A DNA stretch of 64,000 nt from Paenibacillus dokdonensis (GTDB lineage Bacteria; Bacillota; Bacilli; Paenibacillales; Paenibacillaceae): positions 1,388,993-1,452,992 of the forward strand of contig NZ_STGQ01000001.1 in NCBI RefSeq assembly GCF_004916975.1, in the 5' to 3' direction. Numbering within the stretch: the first letter of the stretch is position 1; each line of letters starts with the position of its first letter. The position numbers and the translations under genes are program-made. This document shows, piece by piece, positions 55,765 through 64,000 of the stretch. The notes beneath the pieces are model-generated. The model was not told the DNA's origin and did no database searches. It saw only the letters and a list, made by a program, of their open reading frames with translations.

Positions 55765-56772
55765 ATGTCGAAGCAAACAACAACACCCATTTACATACTT
55801 TCCGGTTTCCTGGGAAGCGGAAAGACAACCTTACTGCAGCAATTAGTGTCTTACTGGCAGGAGCAGGGGATGCTTCCGGCAGTCATCATGAATGAAGTCG
55901 GCGATGTTAATTTGGACGGTCTGCTTGTTCAAGAGCAGGTGCCTATGACGGAAATGCTTAGCGGCTGCATCTGCTGCTCGATTCGCGGGGATCTCAGTAT
56001 GGAGATTGCCGGATTAATTCAAAGAGAAGCACCCGATGTCATTGTCGTTGAAGCAACGGGAATTGCGAATCCCATGGAGATTTTAGATGGAGTTACCGAA
56101 GCTGCCCTTTATCTGAAAATTGATCTTAAGGGAGTTATAACGGTTGTGGATGCTGCCCACTTACTCGATTTATACCGGAATCAGAAAGGGAAGACATTCC
56201 GTTTGATGCAGGAACAAATACGCTCGGCTTCCTGCTTGATTCTAAACAAGACGGACCGGGTTAGTGCAGAAGAACAAGAGCTCTTATCTTCTGTTATTTC
56301 CCGCTGGAACGAATTTGCTCCTGTTCTTCCTTCAGTCCGTTGTGAGGTGGATATCACCAAAGTTCTTGAATCGTTAGGAAATAAACCCTTAGACTTTACG
56401 GCCCTGCAGACAGAAGGTCACGATCAGGTGGCCGGAAGCGAACAGACGACTGTTGAACATGATCATAGCTCGCCTCATCAGCATACTCATCATGATCATG
56501 TCATGGTTTATACGCATTATTTAAATGGCCCAGTAGACAGCGGGGAATTTGAGAGCTTTATTGCCAATCTTCCCCGTGAGGTTTACCGTGCGAAGGGTGT
56601 TTTGACCTTTAGCGATACAGCAAGCCGCTTTCTGTTTCAATATGCGTTCCGTGAGCCGGATTTCCTGCGGATCAGACCCCAAGGAGAAGTGCCGGATGTG
56701 GTCGTTTTTATCGGAGAGCATTTCTCCAAGTCGGCGATTGAAGAGGGCATGAGGGCGATGGAGCTGCGCTGA
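55765..56772 (+). CDS. CobW/ZNG1-type G3E GTPase (metallochaperone)
   Basis: A 335-residue COG0523 GTPase; family members deliver zinc or cobalt to target enzymes. Walker A is GFLGSGKTT at 14-22, the metal site CxCC is C68-x-C70-C71, and NKTD is the guanine-specificity motif. A His-rich stretch (EHDHSS..HQHTHHDH, about 232-246) precedes the CobW C-terminal domain, supporting metal handling. ATG at 55765 follows GAAGAGGAG; the frame to 55717 includes that site. The next gene is also a metal-type Cys-rich protein. Confidence 0.92.
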   Translation: MSKQTTTPIYILSGFLGSGKTTLLQQLVSYWQEQGMLPAVIMNEVGDVNLDGLLVQEQVPMTEMLSGCICCSIRGDLSMEIAGLIQREAPDVIVVEATGIANPMEILDGVTEAALYLKIDLKGVITVVDAAHLLDLYRNQKGKTFRLMQEQIRSASCLILNKTDRVSAEEQELLSSVISRWNEFAPVLPSVRCEVDITKVLESLGNKPLDFTALQTEGHDQVAGSEQTTVEHDHSSPHQHTHHDHVMVYTHYLNGPVDSGEFESFIANLPREVYRAKGVLTFSDTASRFLFQYAFREPDFLRIRPQGEVPDVVVFIGEHFSKSAIEEGMRAMELR

Positions 56773-56864
56773 ACAACGGGGCGTATTACTGATTTTTCCT
56801 GGTTTCCCTTCCACAGTTTATGGTTAATAGAAATACAGAGCCACAAATAAACTGGAGGTTGGAA

Positions 56865-57209
56865 ATGATGATGAATCAGGATTTGCAATATAAAGATTGT
56901 ATCGAGGCTTGCCTGCAATGCATGAATGCTTGTAATGTCTGCTATGTTTCTAGCCTGAAGGAATATGACTTGGCTATGCTGCGTGAATGCATTCGTCTCG
57001 ATCGGGAATGTGCGGATATTTGTGATTTTGCTGCACAATCGATGATCCGTCAGAGTCCTTTTGTCCATGAAATTTGCGAATTATGTGTGAAAGCATGTGA
57101 AGCATGTGCCGAGGAATGCGGTAAACATGAACATGAGCACTGCAAGGAATGTGCGGAAGCATGTCGCAGATGCGCTGATGCATGCCGTCAAATGTTAGCA
57201 ACGGCTTAA
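56865..57209 (+). CDS. Cys-rich four-helix-bundle copper-binding protein (DUF326/YhjQ-like)
   Basis: A 114-residue protein with 18 cysteines arranged in CxxxC and CxxC pairs along helices, as in DUF326/YhjQ proteins and the copper storage proteins (Csp), which store Cu(I) inside a four-helix bundle. A His-rich GKHEHEHC segment lies near the C-terminus. The first of three ATGs (56865) is 6 nt after GGAGGT. There is no export signal, so it is cytosolic. It follows the CobW gene by 92 nt in the same direction; a joint metal role is inferred. Confidence 0.9.
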   Translation: MMMNQDLQYKDCIEACLQCMNACNVCYVSSLKEYDLAMLRECIRLDRECADICDFAAQSMIRQSPFVHEICELCVKACEACAEECGKHEHEHCKECAEACRRCADACRQMLATA

Positions 57210-57233
57210 GCTGCTCCATATCATAAATTACAT

Positions 57234-57281
57234 AAAGCCTGAAGTTTTCTTGAGCGCTCTCAAGGGACTTCAGGCTTTTTT
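57234..57281 (+). terminator. Rho-independent terminator after the copper-protein gene
   Basis: AAAGCCTGAAGT (57234-57245) pairs perfectly with 57267-57278, enclosing TTGAG/CTCAA, then six Ts. Confidence 0.93.
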
Positions 57282-57388
57282 CATGCTTGGTGATACTTGT
57301 GTTATGGGTTTGAGTTTCTTTGGAATGGGGTACTATATGGTTGGTTGTTTACATGAAGCTTCAGACATAAATGGAAGGAGAGACTTTC

Positions 57389-59302
57389 GTGAACGCAAAA
57401 GAGCATAAGGAATCCGAATCATTCGTACCGTACATACCAGCATCCAAGTCGCTGCCAGAATTAACACTGCTTTCTATTATTTTGGGGATTATTCTCGCGG
57501 TGGTGTTTGCGGCAGCCAACGCGTATCTCGGACTTAAAATCGGTTTGACTGTCAGTGCCTCCATTCCTGCGGCGGTTATTTCCCTGGGTGTGCTGCGAGG
57601 AATATTCAAGCGTAAATCCATCTTGGAAAACAATATTGTCCAGACGATGACTACCGCGGGTGAGGCGGTAGCGGCAGGGGCAATTTTTACAATTCCGGCG
57701 CTGTATATGTGGAACCAGGTTCCGCATATGAGCACAGTCAGCTTTATAGTTCTGGTGGGCGGGTTTCTGGGAGTGGCCATGATGATCCCGCTCCGCCGAC
57801 TTTTGATCGTTAATGAACATGAAACGCTGCCATACCCGGAAGGAACAGCGTGCGCAGAAGTGCTGATATCCGGTGAAACTGGAGGGGAAAGCGCCAAGAT
57901 GGTCGTGTTCGGCTTTCTGGCCGGCGGCTTGGTTAAGGCCCTTGGAGACGGATTCAAATTTTTCAAGACAGAAATTGAAACCGGTATCTACAAGTTTAAA
58001 AATTCATTGATTGGTATGGATACTTATCCGGCACTGCTTGGTGTGGGCTATATTATCGGGCCGCGAATTTCAGGACAAATGCTGGCCGGCGGTATTTTGG
58101 CTTGGCTGGTCCTGATACCGATGATCGGCTTCTTCGGAGCAGGTGATGCTTCCGTGCTTCCGCCTGGAGACAAGCCTATTCCGGGACTTGACCCATGGGG
58201 GATATGGGAAGGCTATATTCGTTATATTGGTGCCGGAGCAGTCGCTGCCGGTGGCCTTATTACGCTGGTCAAATCACTACCTATGCTATTCAGCTCGCTG
58301 GCTGCTACTCTCTCAGGCTTGAGAAGAAAAGATCATGAAAAGATTACCCTCGATCGTACCCATTTTGATATTCCTGGTTTTTGGGTGACCATTATGATCG
58401 CTTTGCTTGTCATCGTCATTGCTTTTGCCCCATTAACGGATGTGGGTATTGTAGGCGCCATCGCGATTGCCATATTCGGCTTCTTGTTTGTTACGGTTGC
58501 TTCACGGATTGTCGGGTTGGTTGGAAGCTCATCATCACCGGTATCCGGAATGACAATCGCTACGCTGCTGATTGTGACGATAATATTCAAATTGACCGGC
58601 ATGACAGGTATGACCGGCATGATCGCGGCATTAACCGTTGGCGCTATCGTATGTGTGGCGCTTGCCGTAGCGGGAGATATTTCGCAGGATTTGAAGACTG
58701 GATATTTGGTCGGCGGAACACCATGGAAGCAGCAGGTAGCCATGATGATCGGTGTTTTGGTTAGCGGTCTAGTCATCGGATTTATTCTATCTGTTCTGAA
58801 TGAGAGCTATGGACTGGGTTCTGAAGATCTGCCGGCTCCGAAAGCAGTACTCATGCGGTTGATCGTTGAAGGGATTATGTCCGGCAATCTGCCGTGGGAT
58901 CTGATTTTTATCGGAGTGGCTTCGGCTGTAGTCTTTGAATTTTTGGGCTTGAATTCACTGACGGTAGCCGTAGGCATTTATCTGCCGATTCATGTCAGTA
59001 CACCTATTATGGTAGGCGGGATTGTGCGCTGGTTTGTTGAATGGTGTTCACGCAAAAATGAAGCCCTGCTCAAAAGACGGGTGGAAACAGGTACTTTGCT
59101 TGCATCCGGACTTATTGCAGGCGAGTCGCTGATTGGCGTCATTATCGCGATTCTCATATGGCTGAATGTTCCGATCCCAGGCAAAGTACTGATTGAGAAC
59201 AATTGGCTGCCTTTTATTATTTTCATGCTTGTCGTTATCATGCTTACCTGGATGTCGATGGGGCGGAAGAACAAGTCCGTGATTACCAAGCGGGAGGTGT
59301 AG
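57389..59302 (+). CDS. OPT-family oligopeptide transporter
   Basis: A 637-residue, very hydrophobic transporter of the OPT family, importing small peptides or metal-peptide chelates. About fifteen membrane segments are visible; family signatures include AAANAYLGLKIGLT at the first helix, PYPEGTACAEVL and the second-half VAVGIYLPIHVSTPIMVGG. The GTG at 57389 is 9 nt after AAGGAG; the ATG at 57371 stands before that site and is rejected. A PqqD-like gene follows after 5 nt, so the two are cotranscribed. Confidence 0.92.
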   Translation: MNAKEHKESESFVPYIPASKSLPELTLLSIILGIILAVVFAAANAYLGLKIGLTVSASIPAAVISLGVLRGIFKRKSILENNIVQTMTTAGEAVAAGAIFTIPALYMWNQVPHMSTVSFIVLVGGFLGVAMMIPLRRLLIVNEHETLPYPEGTACAEVLISGETGGESAKMVVFGFLAGGLVKALGDGFKFFKTEIETGIYKFKNSLIGMDTYPALLGVGYIIGPRISGQMLAGGILAWLVLIPMIGFFGAGDASVLPPGDKPIPGLDPWGIWEGYIRYIGAGAVAAGGLITLVKSLPMLFSSLAATLSGLRRKDHEKITLDRTHFDIPGFWVTIMIALLVIVIAFAPLTDVGIVGAIAIAIFGFLFVTVASRIVGLVGSSSSPVSGMTIATLLIVTIIFKLTGMTGMTGMIAALTVGAIVCVALAVAGDISQDLKTGYLVGGTPWKQQVAMMIGVLVSGLVIGFILSVLNESYGLGSEDLPAPKAVLMRLIVEGIMSGNLPWDLIFIGVASAVVFEFLGLNSLTVAVGIYLPIHVSTPIMVGGIVRWFVEWCSRKNEALLKRRVETGTLLASGLIAGESLIGVIIAILIWLNVPIPGKVLIENNWLPFIIFMLVVIMLTWMSMGRKNKSVITKREV

Positions 59303-59307
59303 TTTAG

Positions 59308-59715
59308 ATGATCGGATTTAAACCCAAGAAAAATCGTCCTCAGCCAGGATCTCAAAATTTGCTTGATATGATTCCTGTCTTAACCAACCGTATTTCGGTC
59401 ATGCAAAAAGCTGAAGAGGGTGTAACATTGGTCCTTCCAAGAAGGAGCTGGCTGGAACGGCAATCCGTCAAATGGCTAAAACAGCCTGAAGCCGTGCAGA
59501 TTCATCTGGATGATTTGGGCAGTGCAGTGGTTGCCCGCTGTATCGGCAATCAAACGGTAGGCGAAATTGCGGATGAGATTCATGAGCATTTTGGTAAAGC
59601 AGCAGAGCCTTTGCTTCCACGCTTAGCCAAATTCATGGAGGTACTTGAAGCAAACGGGCTGCTGACATGGCAGTCTTCAACAGAAATGAATCATGATAAA
59701 TTAACGGCAAGATAA
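59308..59715 (+). CDS. PqqD-family protein
   Basis: A 135-residue protein with a PqqD/RRE-type fold in its second half (VQIHLDDLGSAVVARCIGNQTVGEIADEIHEHFG), the module that binds leader peptides in PQQ and RiPP pathways. The first half is basic with PRRSWLERQSVKWLK. No PqqA-like peptide, radical SAM enzyme or other modification enzyme lies near it; its only partner is the OPT transporter 5 nt upstream. ATG at 59308 follows GGGAGGTG. Its role is not known; an accessory to peptide transport is a guess. Confidence 0.82.
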   Translation: MIGFKPKKNRPQPGSQNLLDMIPVLTNRISVMQKAEEGVTLVLPRRSWLERQSVKWLKQPEAVQIHLDDLGSAVVARCIGNQTVGEIADEIHEHFGKAAEPLLPRLAKFMEVLEANGLLTWQSSTEMNHDKLTAR

Positions 59716-59726
59716 TGAAGCAGCCC

Positions 59727-59756
59727 TTGCATTCCCGTTCACATGATGTGTATAAT
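59727..59756 (+). promoter_or_regulatory. Promoter for the argS T-box leader
   Basis: TTGCAT (59727-59732), an 18-nt spacer and a perfect TATAAT (59751-59756). Confidence 0.65.
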
Positions 59757-59762
59757 ATTGAA

Positions 59763-60036
59763 AATTGAACGTCTAGGATCGGGAGAGTAAGGAAGGCAGA
59801 ACATGGATAGCGAGCCGGAAAGAGTGAAAGCCGGTACATGGTTCCTTCGTGAAGCGCACCCGTGAGATGGCTGGTCCAAAGCTTTTTTTCAGAAAGCAAG
59901 TAGATCAGTCCGGTTGACCCCGTTAAAAGTTCTTAAGAGAAACGACAAGAACGGCTTTATGCCTCTTTCGTTTACTTAGAGTGGTACCGCGGGAATTTAA
60001 GCTCTCGTCTCTATTATGGAGATGAGGGCTTTTTTG
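59763..60036 (+). promoter_or_regulatory. T-box riboswitch leader of argS
   Basis: This leader fills the 351-nt gap before argS. It has the Stem I AGTA segment (GAGAGTAAGG), a likely Arg specifier codon CGC at 59855-59857 (GAAG-CGC-ACC context), the T-box sequence AGAGTGGTACCGCGGG at 59978-59993 and a terminator: an arm at 59999-60011 pairs with 60019-60031, then six Ts. Uncharged tRNA-Arg would pair with specifier and T-box, stabilise the antiterminator and allow argS transcription. Confidence 0.93.
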
Positions 60037-60066
60037 CTTTTTGAAAATGAAAGAGAGGTATTGATC

Positions 60067-61767
60067 ATGATGTTATACCAATGGGCAGCGGATGCTCTTA
60101 AGGCATATGTTCCGCTAGAAGAAAAACAAATCATGGAACTGCTTGAGGTTCCACCTTCGGCTAATATGGGAGATATTGCTTTCCCTTGTTTTATATTGGC
60201 TAAACAGTTCAGGAAAGCTCCTCAGGCCGTTGCGGAGACGATTGTTGAAGCCTTCACAGATCCGTTAATTCTTGCGGAAGCGGCTGGACCTTATGTCAAC
60301 TTGAAATTCAACCGGGGGCATTATGGCAGTCTAATCATGAGAGAACTGGAGAAGGGCAAGGCTGCGGAAACAGGAAAAGGGATCAAGGTTGTCATTGATA
60401 TGTCTTCTCCCAACATTGCGAAGCCTTTTGGCATCGGTCATTTGCGTTCTACCATGATAGGGGCAGCGCTCTACAATATGTATAAACTGGCTGGCTATGA
60501 TGTTGTCAGCGTTAACCATCTTGGCGATTGGGGAACCCAATTTGGCAAGCAGATTGCCGCTTATAAAAGATGGGGGGATGACAAAGCGCTGTCAGAAGAT
60601 CCGATTGGGGAATCTCTTAAGCTGTATGTGCGTTTTCATGAAGAAGCAGCACAGGATGACACACTTGAGCCGGAGGCAAGGGACTGGTTCCGCAAGCTGG
60701 AAGCAGGTGATGAAGAAGCTCGCAGACTGTGGACTTATTTTGTGGAAGTCAGCATGAAGGAGTTCAACCGGATGTATATGCGGCTGAATGTCCGCTTCGA
60801 CCATACGCTCGGTGAGAGCTTTTATAATGATAAAATGCAGACGGTTGTAGATACCTTGAAGAAAAAGGGGCTGCTTGAGGAAAGTGACGGAGCGCTAGTG
60901 GTTCGTCTGGATGATGAAGGCATGCCGCCTTGTCTTATTATTAAGACGGATGGAACGACCATTTATCCTACGCGGGACTTGGCTACTGCGATCTACAGAC
61001 ATGATGTGATGAAGGCTGAACGTCTTCTGTATGTCGTAGGAAGTGAACAAAGGCTTCATTTTGAACAGGTATTTTCCATACTTCGCCACATGGGTATGGA
61101 TTGGGCTGGCAGCTGTGCACATGTACCCTTTGGCTTAATGAAATTTGAAGGCAAAAAAATGTCTACGCGCCGCGGCAAAATTGTCGTGCTTGAGCAGGTG
61201 CTGGACGAGGCAGTAGCTCGGGCCATGAGTATTATTGATGAAAAGAACCCAGAGCTTGAAAATAAAGAGAAGGTAGCGGAAGCGATAGGAATGGGTGCTA
61301 TTATTTTCGGTGACCTGAAGAATAACCGTGTGAATGAAGTGGATTTCTCGTTGGAAGACGCCCTGAATTTTGACGGGGAAACAGGCCCGTATGTGCAGTA
61401 CACCTATGCCAGAACACAAAGTGTGCTCGCCAAGGGTTCGGCTCTAGAACAAGCGGCGGTAGTGGATAATGCAGTGGAGTTATCCATTAGCGTTGACGTA
61501 CTCGGGGACTCAGGCTGGGAGCTTTTGAAGCTGCTGACGAAATTTCCTGAGCAATTGCAGCGTGGTATCCGGAATAATGAGCCTTCCGTTCTCGCACGTT
61601 ATGCTCTGGATGTGGCGCAGTCCTTCAATCAATTCTATAATAAGGAAAGAATTGTCACAGATGAGGTGTCTACCCGTTCTGCAAGATTACAGTTGACACG
61701 TCTGGCGGGACTTTCTTTAACACGGACTTTGCAGCTGCTTGGACTTCAGACACCTGACCGTATGTAA
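60067..61767 (+). CDS. argS: Arginyl-tRNA synthetase
   Basis: ArgS charges tRNA-Arg with arginine. The 566-residue class I enzyme has the N-terminal Arg_N domain region, the HIGH-type motif in PFGIGHLRS (about residue 118-126), the KMSKS-type KKMSTRRG and the C-terminal DALR anticodon domain. ATG at 60067 is 8 nt after AGAGAGG; frames opening at 60016 lie in the T-box terminator. Expression is controlled by the T-box upstream. The FGIGHLRS form belongs to one of several ArgRS subtypes, so a second argS elsewhere is possible. Confidence 0.95.
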   Translation: MMLYQWAADALKAYVPLEEKQIMELLEVPPSANMGDIAFPCFILAKQFRKAPQAVAETIVEAFTDPLILAEAAGPYVNLKFNRGHYGSLIMRELEKGKAAETGKGIKVVIDMSSPNIAKPFGIGHLRSTMIGAALYNMYKLAGYDVVSVNHLGDWGTQFGKQIAAYKRWGDDKALSEDPIGESLKLYVRFHEEAAQDDTLEPEARDWFRKLEAGDEEARRLWTYFVEVSMKEFNRMYMRLNVRFDHTLGESFYNDKMQTVVDTLKKKGLLEESDGALVVRLDDEGMPPCLIIKTDGTTIYPTRDLATAIYRHDVMKAERLLYVVGSEQRLHFEQVFSILRHMGMDWAGSCAHVPFGLMKFEGKKMSTRRGKIVVLEQVLDEAVARAMSIIDEKNPELENKEKVAEAIGMGAIIFGDLKNNRVNEVDFSLEDALNFDGETGPYVQYTYARTQSVLAKGSALEQAAVVDNAVELSISVDVLGDSGWELLKLLTKFPEQLQRGIRNNEPSVLARYALDVAQSFNQFYNKERIVTDEVSTRSARLQLTRLAGLSLTRTLQLLGLQTPDRM

Positions 61768-61800
61768 ATTTGGGTTTAATCCGGAGAGGAGCATTCAGGC

Positions 61801-62733
61801 TTGGCGATTGCAGGCACGGAAAATGGAGTAACCGCGGAACTTGTGATTATGCAGGATGCCGTTAAAGTATATGGCAGGCGTAAGGTTCTTCAGGATATTT
61901 CGCTTAACGTACGGAAAGGAGAATGTACTGCCTTAGTGGGCAAGAACGGCTCTGGCAAAAGCACGCTTCTGCGGATGCTGGCTGGCCTTACCCGCCCTAC
62001 AAGCGGTACACGATGGGTAAGCGGCGGAAGACTGGTTACAGGCTATGTTCCGGAAAGATTCCCGCCGCTTACCTTTACTCCCTGGGAGTTTTTGCTTAGT
62101 AGTGCAGAAGTTCGCGGGATGAAAAAGGAATCGGCAGAGAATGAGATAAGAGGCTTTTTGAGTCAGCTTGGTATGGAAAGCTTTGCGCATGTCCGAATGA
62201 GCCAGTTCTCTAAAGGCATGCTGCAAAAGATCAATTTAATCCAGGCGATGATGGGTAGTCCTGATTTGCTTGTGCTGGATGAGCCTTTGTCGGGGCTGGA
62301 TATTAAGGCACAGGAAAACCTGGAATATATTCTGGTTGGTTTGAAACGCAGCGGTACAGCGATTGTCATGTCGGTTCATGAGCCCAAGCTGATTGAGCAG
62401 ATTGCTGACCGTGTGCTGCTGATGAAGAATGGACAGATTATAAAAGAAACATCCGGAAAGCATCTTGAAGCGGGAACTACCACCCAAATTGTCTTGCGGG
62501 GACTCAATTCAAGTGCGGTAAAGCGAATATCCGAGCATCCGGGAATAGTCGGTTTGGCAGTCAGATCAGATCACTGTGAGCTTGAGGTACGGTCCGAAGC
62601 AGCTGATGTGTTATTACGCCAAATTCTAGATAGCGGCGGTTCAATCGTGTCGGTGATTCCAAACATGGGAATGAACATTCCATTAGGGGAATGGCTGCAG
62701 CCTGCTGCCTCTGAGAAAGGGGATCAGGTTTAG
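61801..62733 (+). CDS. ABC transporter ATP-binding protein
   Basis: A 310-residue ABC ATPase with Walker A GKNGSGKST (about 52-60), a signature segment SQFSKGM in place of LSGGQ, Walker B LLVLDEPLSGLD and an H-loop SVHEP. A C-terminal extension of about 80 residues beyond the ATPase core is typical of the CcmA/NatA-like export group. It starts at TTG behind GGAGAGGAG. The stop overlaps the permease start by 1 nt, so both form one transporter. The substrate is unknown. Confidence 0.92.
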   Translation: MAIAGTENGVTAELVIMQDAVKVYGRRKVLQDISLNVRKGECTALVGKNGSGKSTLLRMLAGLTRPTSGTRWVSGGRLVTGYVPERFPPLTFTPWEFLLSSAEVRGMKKESAENEIRGFLSQLGMESFAHVRMSQFSKGMLQKINLIQAMMGSPDLLVLDEPLSGLDIKAQENLEYILVGLKRSGTAIVMSVHEPKLIEQIADRVLLMKNGQIIKETSGKHLEAGTTTQIVLRGLNSSAVKRISEHPGIVGLAVRSDHCELEVRSEAADVLLRQILDSGGSIVSVIPNMGMNIPLGEWLQPAASEKGDQV

Positions 62734-63443
62734 TGATAGCATTGGCCCGCTTTTTACTGAAAAGCTATACCCGCAAGCATGCTTATTTTGCTCCACTCGC
62801 GGCAACCTTGATCGCTATGTTTTTGCTTTATTCATACAAACCGAATCCCGTAATGGACAGCTACGCGGTCACTTCTGTATTCTTGTTTATCGGTGCGGCA
62901 TGGATGGGCTTAACCTTCCTGAATCACGTCAGTCCGCAGCAGGAGCAATTGCACATCATACATATCGGCAGCCTTAAAAAGTACCTGTTCAGCCAGATCT
63001 TGGCGCTCATCATCCCTGTGATTTTATTTACGGTTATATTTATAGTCTTTCCGATTTTGACGCATATGTTTAATAGACCCGTCTATCTTAGCGAGCTTCT
63101 AATGGCCATATGCGGACATGTGATTTTGGGCATACTGGGTTTCATGCTATCTCTCTTTTTCCAAACCGCATGGATGCCTAATGGTACAAGAGCAATTGCG
63201 ATGATGCTGATTGTGGTCATCGTATCGCTTGGAGCCAAATCCATTATCTCTCGGTTCCCTTTCCCGGTTTCCTGGATACGCTGGATCCTGCCTCCGGTAT
63301 CACCCATCATGGACGGTTTGATAAACAGCACAGTTTTTACTCCTGGACAAGTTTGGGGAGCCCTTGGATATGGACTGGTCTATATTCTATTGCTGTGCCT
63401 TATTTACATGTTTATTTCAGTTCGAAGAGATGCCCGAACCTAG
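62733..63443 (+). CDS. ABC-2 type transporter permease
   Basis: A 236-residue membrane protein with about six hydrophobic segments and no recognisable enzymatic motif, the permease partner of the preceding ATPase. It starts at a GTG whose first base is the last base of the ATPase stop, with GAAAGGGGATC upstream. The arrangement suggests an ABC-2-type exporter of a peptide, lipid or drug; nothing in the sequence fixes the substrate. Confidence 0.85.
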   Translation: MIALARFLLKSYTRKHAYFAPLAATLIAMFLLYSYKPNPVMDSYAVTSVFLFIGAAWMGLTFLNHVSPQQEQLHIIHIGSLKKYLFSQILALIIPVILFTVIFIVFPILTHMFNRPVYLSELLMAICGHVILGILGFMLSLFFQTAWMPNGTRAIAMMLIVVIVSLGAKSIISRFPFPVSWIRWILPPVSPIMDGLINSTVFTPGQVWGALGYGLVYILLLCLIYMFISVRRDART

Positions 63444-63563
63444 GTTCATCGAGTCTGCAATTGATGTGAATCAGTACCTGATATAACTTTACTGGTTGAT
63501 GATTGGGTGTACATCCTTTAACATGGAACTATACGATCTCATCACGGATATGGGTAGGAGGGT

Positions 63564-64000
63564 ATGATGAAACAGACACGGCTCTTGGATAGCGAACATT
63601 CCAAAGAATTATTTGCTTATTTCGGACTCGCTGTATACTATTCTCAGGCGCTCGAGCAGCAGCTTGTCAACTTGTTAATGCTGATGAAGATCTCGCAGGG
63701 AAAGGTCCCGACAGAGGAAGATCTTGCCGATCTGTATCATCAGAAGCTGAGCAACTCGCTTGGCCAGCTGGTGAATGAAATCCAGCATCATTTCCCTTTC
63801 TCAGAGGAAGAAACAATACTACTGAAAGAGGTTTGGAAACAGAGGAATTACATCGTTCACGATTATTTTAAGGAGCGAATCCAGGAAACATTTAGTCCTG
63901 CTGGCCGGTCAAGAATGATCCGGGAGCTCACCAGCTTCAAACAGCAGGCACAGGATCTGGAACGCAAGCTGCAGAAATATACGAATGATTTGTACGGGAA
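63564..64000 (+). CDS. HEPN-like protein (3' end outside window)
   Basis: An open frame from ATG-ATG at 63564/63567, directly behind AGGAGGGT, runs off the window end after 145 codons. The visible part is helical and charged: an opening MKQTRLLDSEHSKELFAYFG, a KLSNSLGQLVNEIQ helix, then the R94-N-Y-I-V-H99 sequence (Rx4H) followed by DYF, the hallmark of HEPN domains, which include RNases in toxin-antitoxin and defence systems. Here the context is housekeeping, and many HEPN proteins are not toxins. The C-terminal part is unseen, so no function is assigned. Confidence 0.7.
   Translation, partial: MMKQTRLLDSEHSKELFAYFGLAVYYSQALEQQLVNLLMLMKISQGKVPTEEDLADLYHQKLSNSLGQLVNEIQHHFPFSEEETILLKEVWKQRNYIVHDYFKERIQETFSPAGRSRMIRELTSFKQQAQDLERKLQKYTNDLYG

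Noticed and set aside
63083..63331. Minus-strand frame inside the ABC permease gene
   Set aside because: It is antisense to membrane segments of the permease, which overlaps its ATPase partner by one base and is clearly the real gene.

Overview
This 64 kb window is chromosomal DNA of a low-to-moderate GC, endospore-forming Firmicute, most likely a Paenibacillus or close relative. The evidence is the gene order, which follows the Bacillus subtilis polC/rimP to ymcA segment, together with sporulation genes (dpaAB, spoVS, sleB, a FtsK/SpoIIIE translocase, ylzJ, tepA), a T-box leader, Bacillus-type promoters and ribosome binding sites, and frequent TTG and GTG starts. I see no phage, insertion sequence, CRISPR array, rRNA or tRNA gene. 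Almost every gene is intact; only the first (rimP) and last (HEPN-like) are cut by the window edges.

Layout. 1-8.3 kb: the translation/transcription operon rimP-nusA-rnpM(ylxR)-ylxQ-infB-rbfA-nrnA-truB-ribF. 8.3-11.1 kb: rpsO and pnp with a structured leader and terminators. 11.2-14 kb: ylxY-like deacetylase homologue, mlpA-type M16 peptidase, dut. 14-18.9 kb: dipicolinate and diaminopimelate genes dpaA-dpaB-asd-dapG-dapA. 19-24.7 kb: RNase J, tepA, ylzJ, ftsK/spoIIIE. 24.8-27.4 kb: an accessory divergent cassette equivalent to B. subtilis ytbE-ytbD/ytcD (aldo/keto reductase, MFS efflux, HxlR regulator). 27.5-36.1 kb: sleB, then the ymfF-ymfH-ymfI-ymfJ-ymfK-rodZ series, a small membrane protein missing from standard ORF calls, yajQ and pgsA. 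36.2-42.8 kb: cinA, recA, recX, rny, ymdB, spoVS. 42.9-51.5 kb: dipeptidase, korAB, a lone pduL, miaB, ymcA, a GNAT protein, a hotdog thioesterase and a Nudix-wHTH protein. 51.7-64 kb: pncB, a YhfP-type oxidoreductase, a lipoprotein, moaB (minus strand), a CobW GTPase, a Cys-rich copper-type protein, an OPT transporter with a PqqD-like partner, T-box-argS, an ABC transporter pair and a truncated HEPN-like gene.

How the genes work together. The window is rich in RNA metabolism: NusA, RnpM, IF-2, RbfA, TruB and RimP for making and maturing RNA and ribosomes, and NrnA, PNPase, RNase J, RNase Y and the Y-complex subunit YmcA for decay. A second theme is sporulation: DapG/Asd/DapA feed dihydrodipicolinate to DpaAB for spore dipicolinate, SpoVS and SleB act in development and germination, and candidate sigma-H (spoVS), sigma-K (dpaAB) and sigma-G (sleB) promoters fit this. 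RecA has a LexA-type box.

The most unusual observations are a ymdB gene that can only encode its conserved N-terminus from an ATT start; an NrtR-like Nudix-wHTH gene next to pncB; an OPT transporter paired with a PqqD-like protein and no PQQ genes; a 45-bp tandemly duplicated hairpin between rbfA and nrnA; a GTAC ladder in the ytcD/ytbD intergenic region; structured leaders before rpsO and rny; and a 53-residue membrane protein after rodZ. No sequence search could be run, so functional names rest on recognised motifs, recalled family members and gene order.
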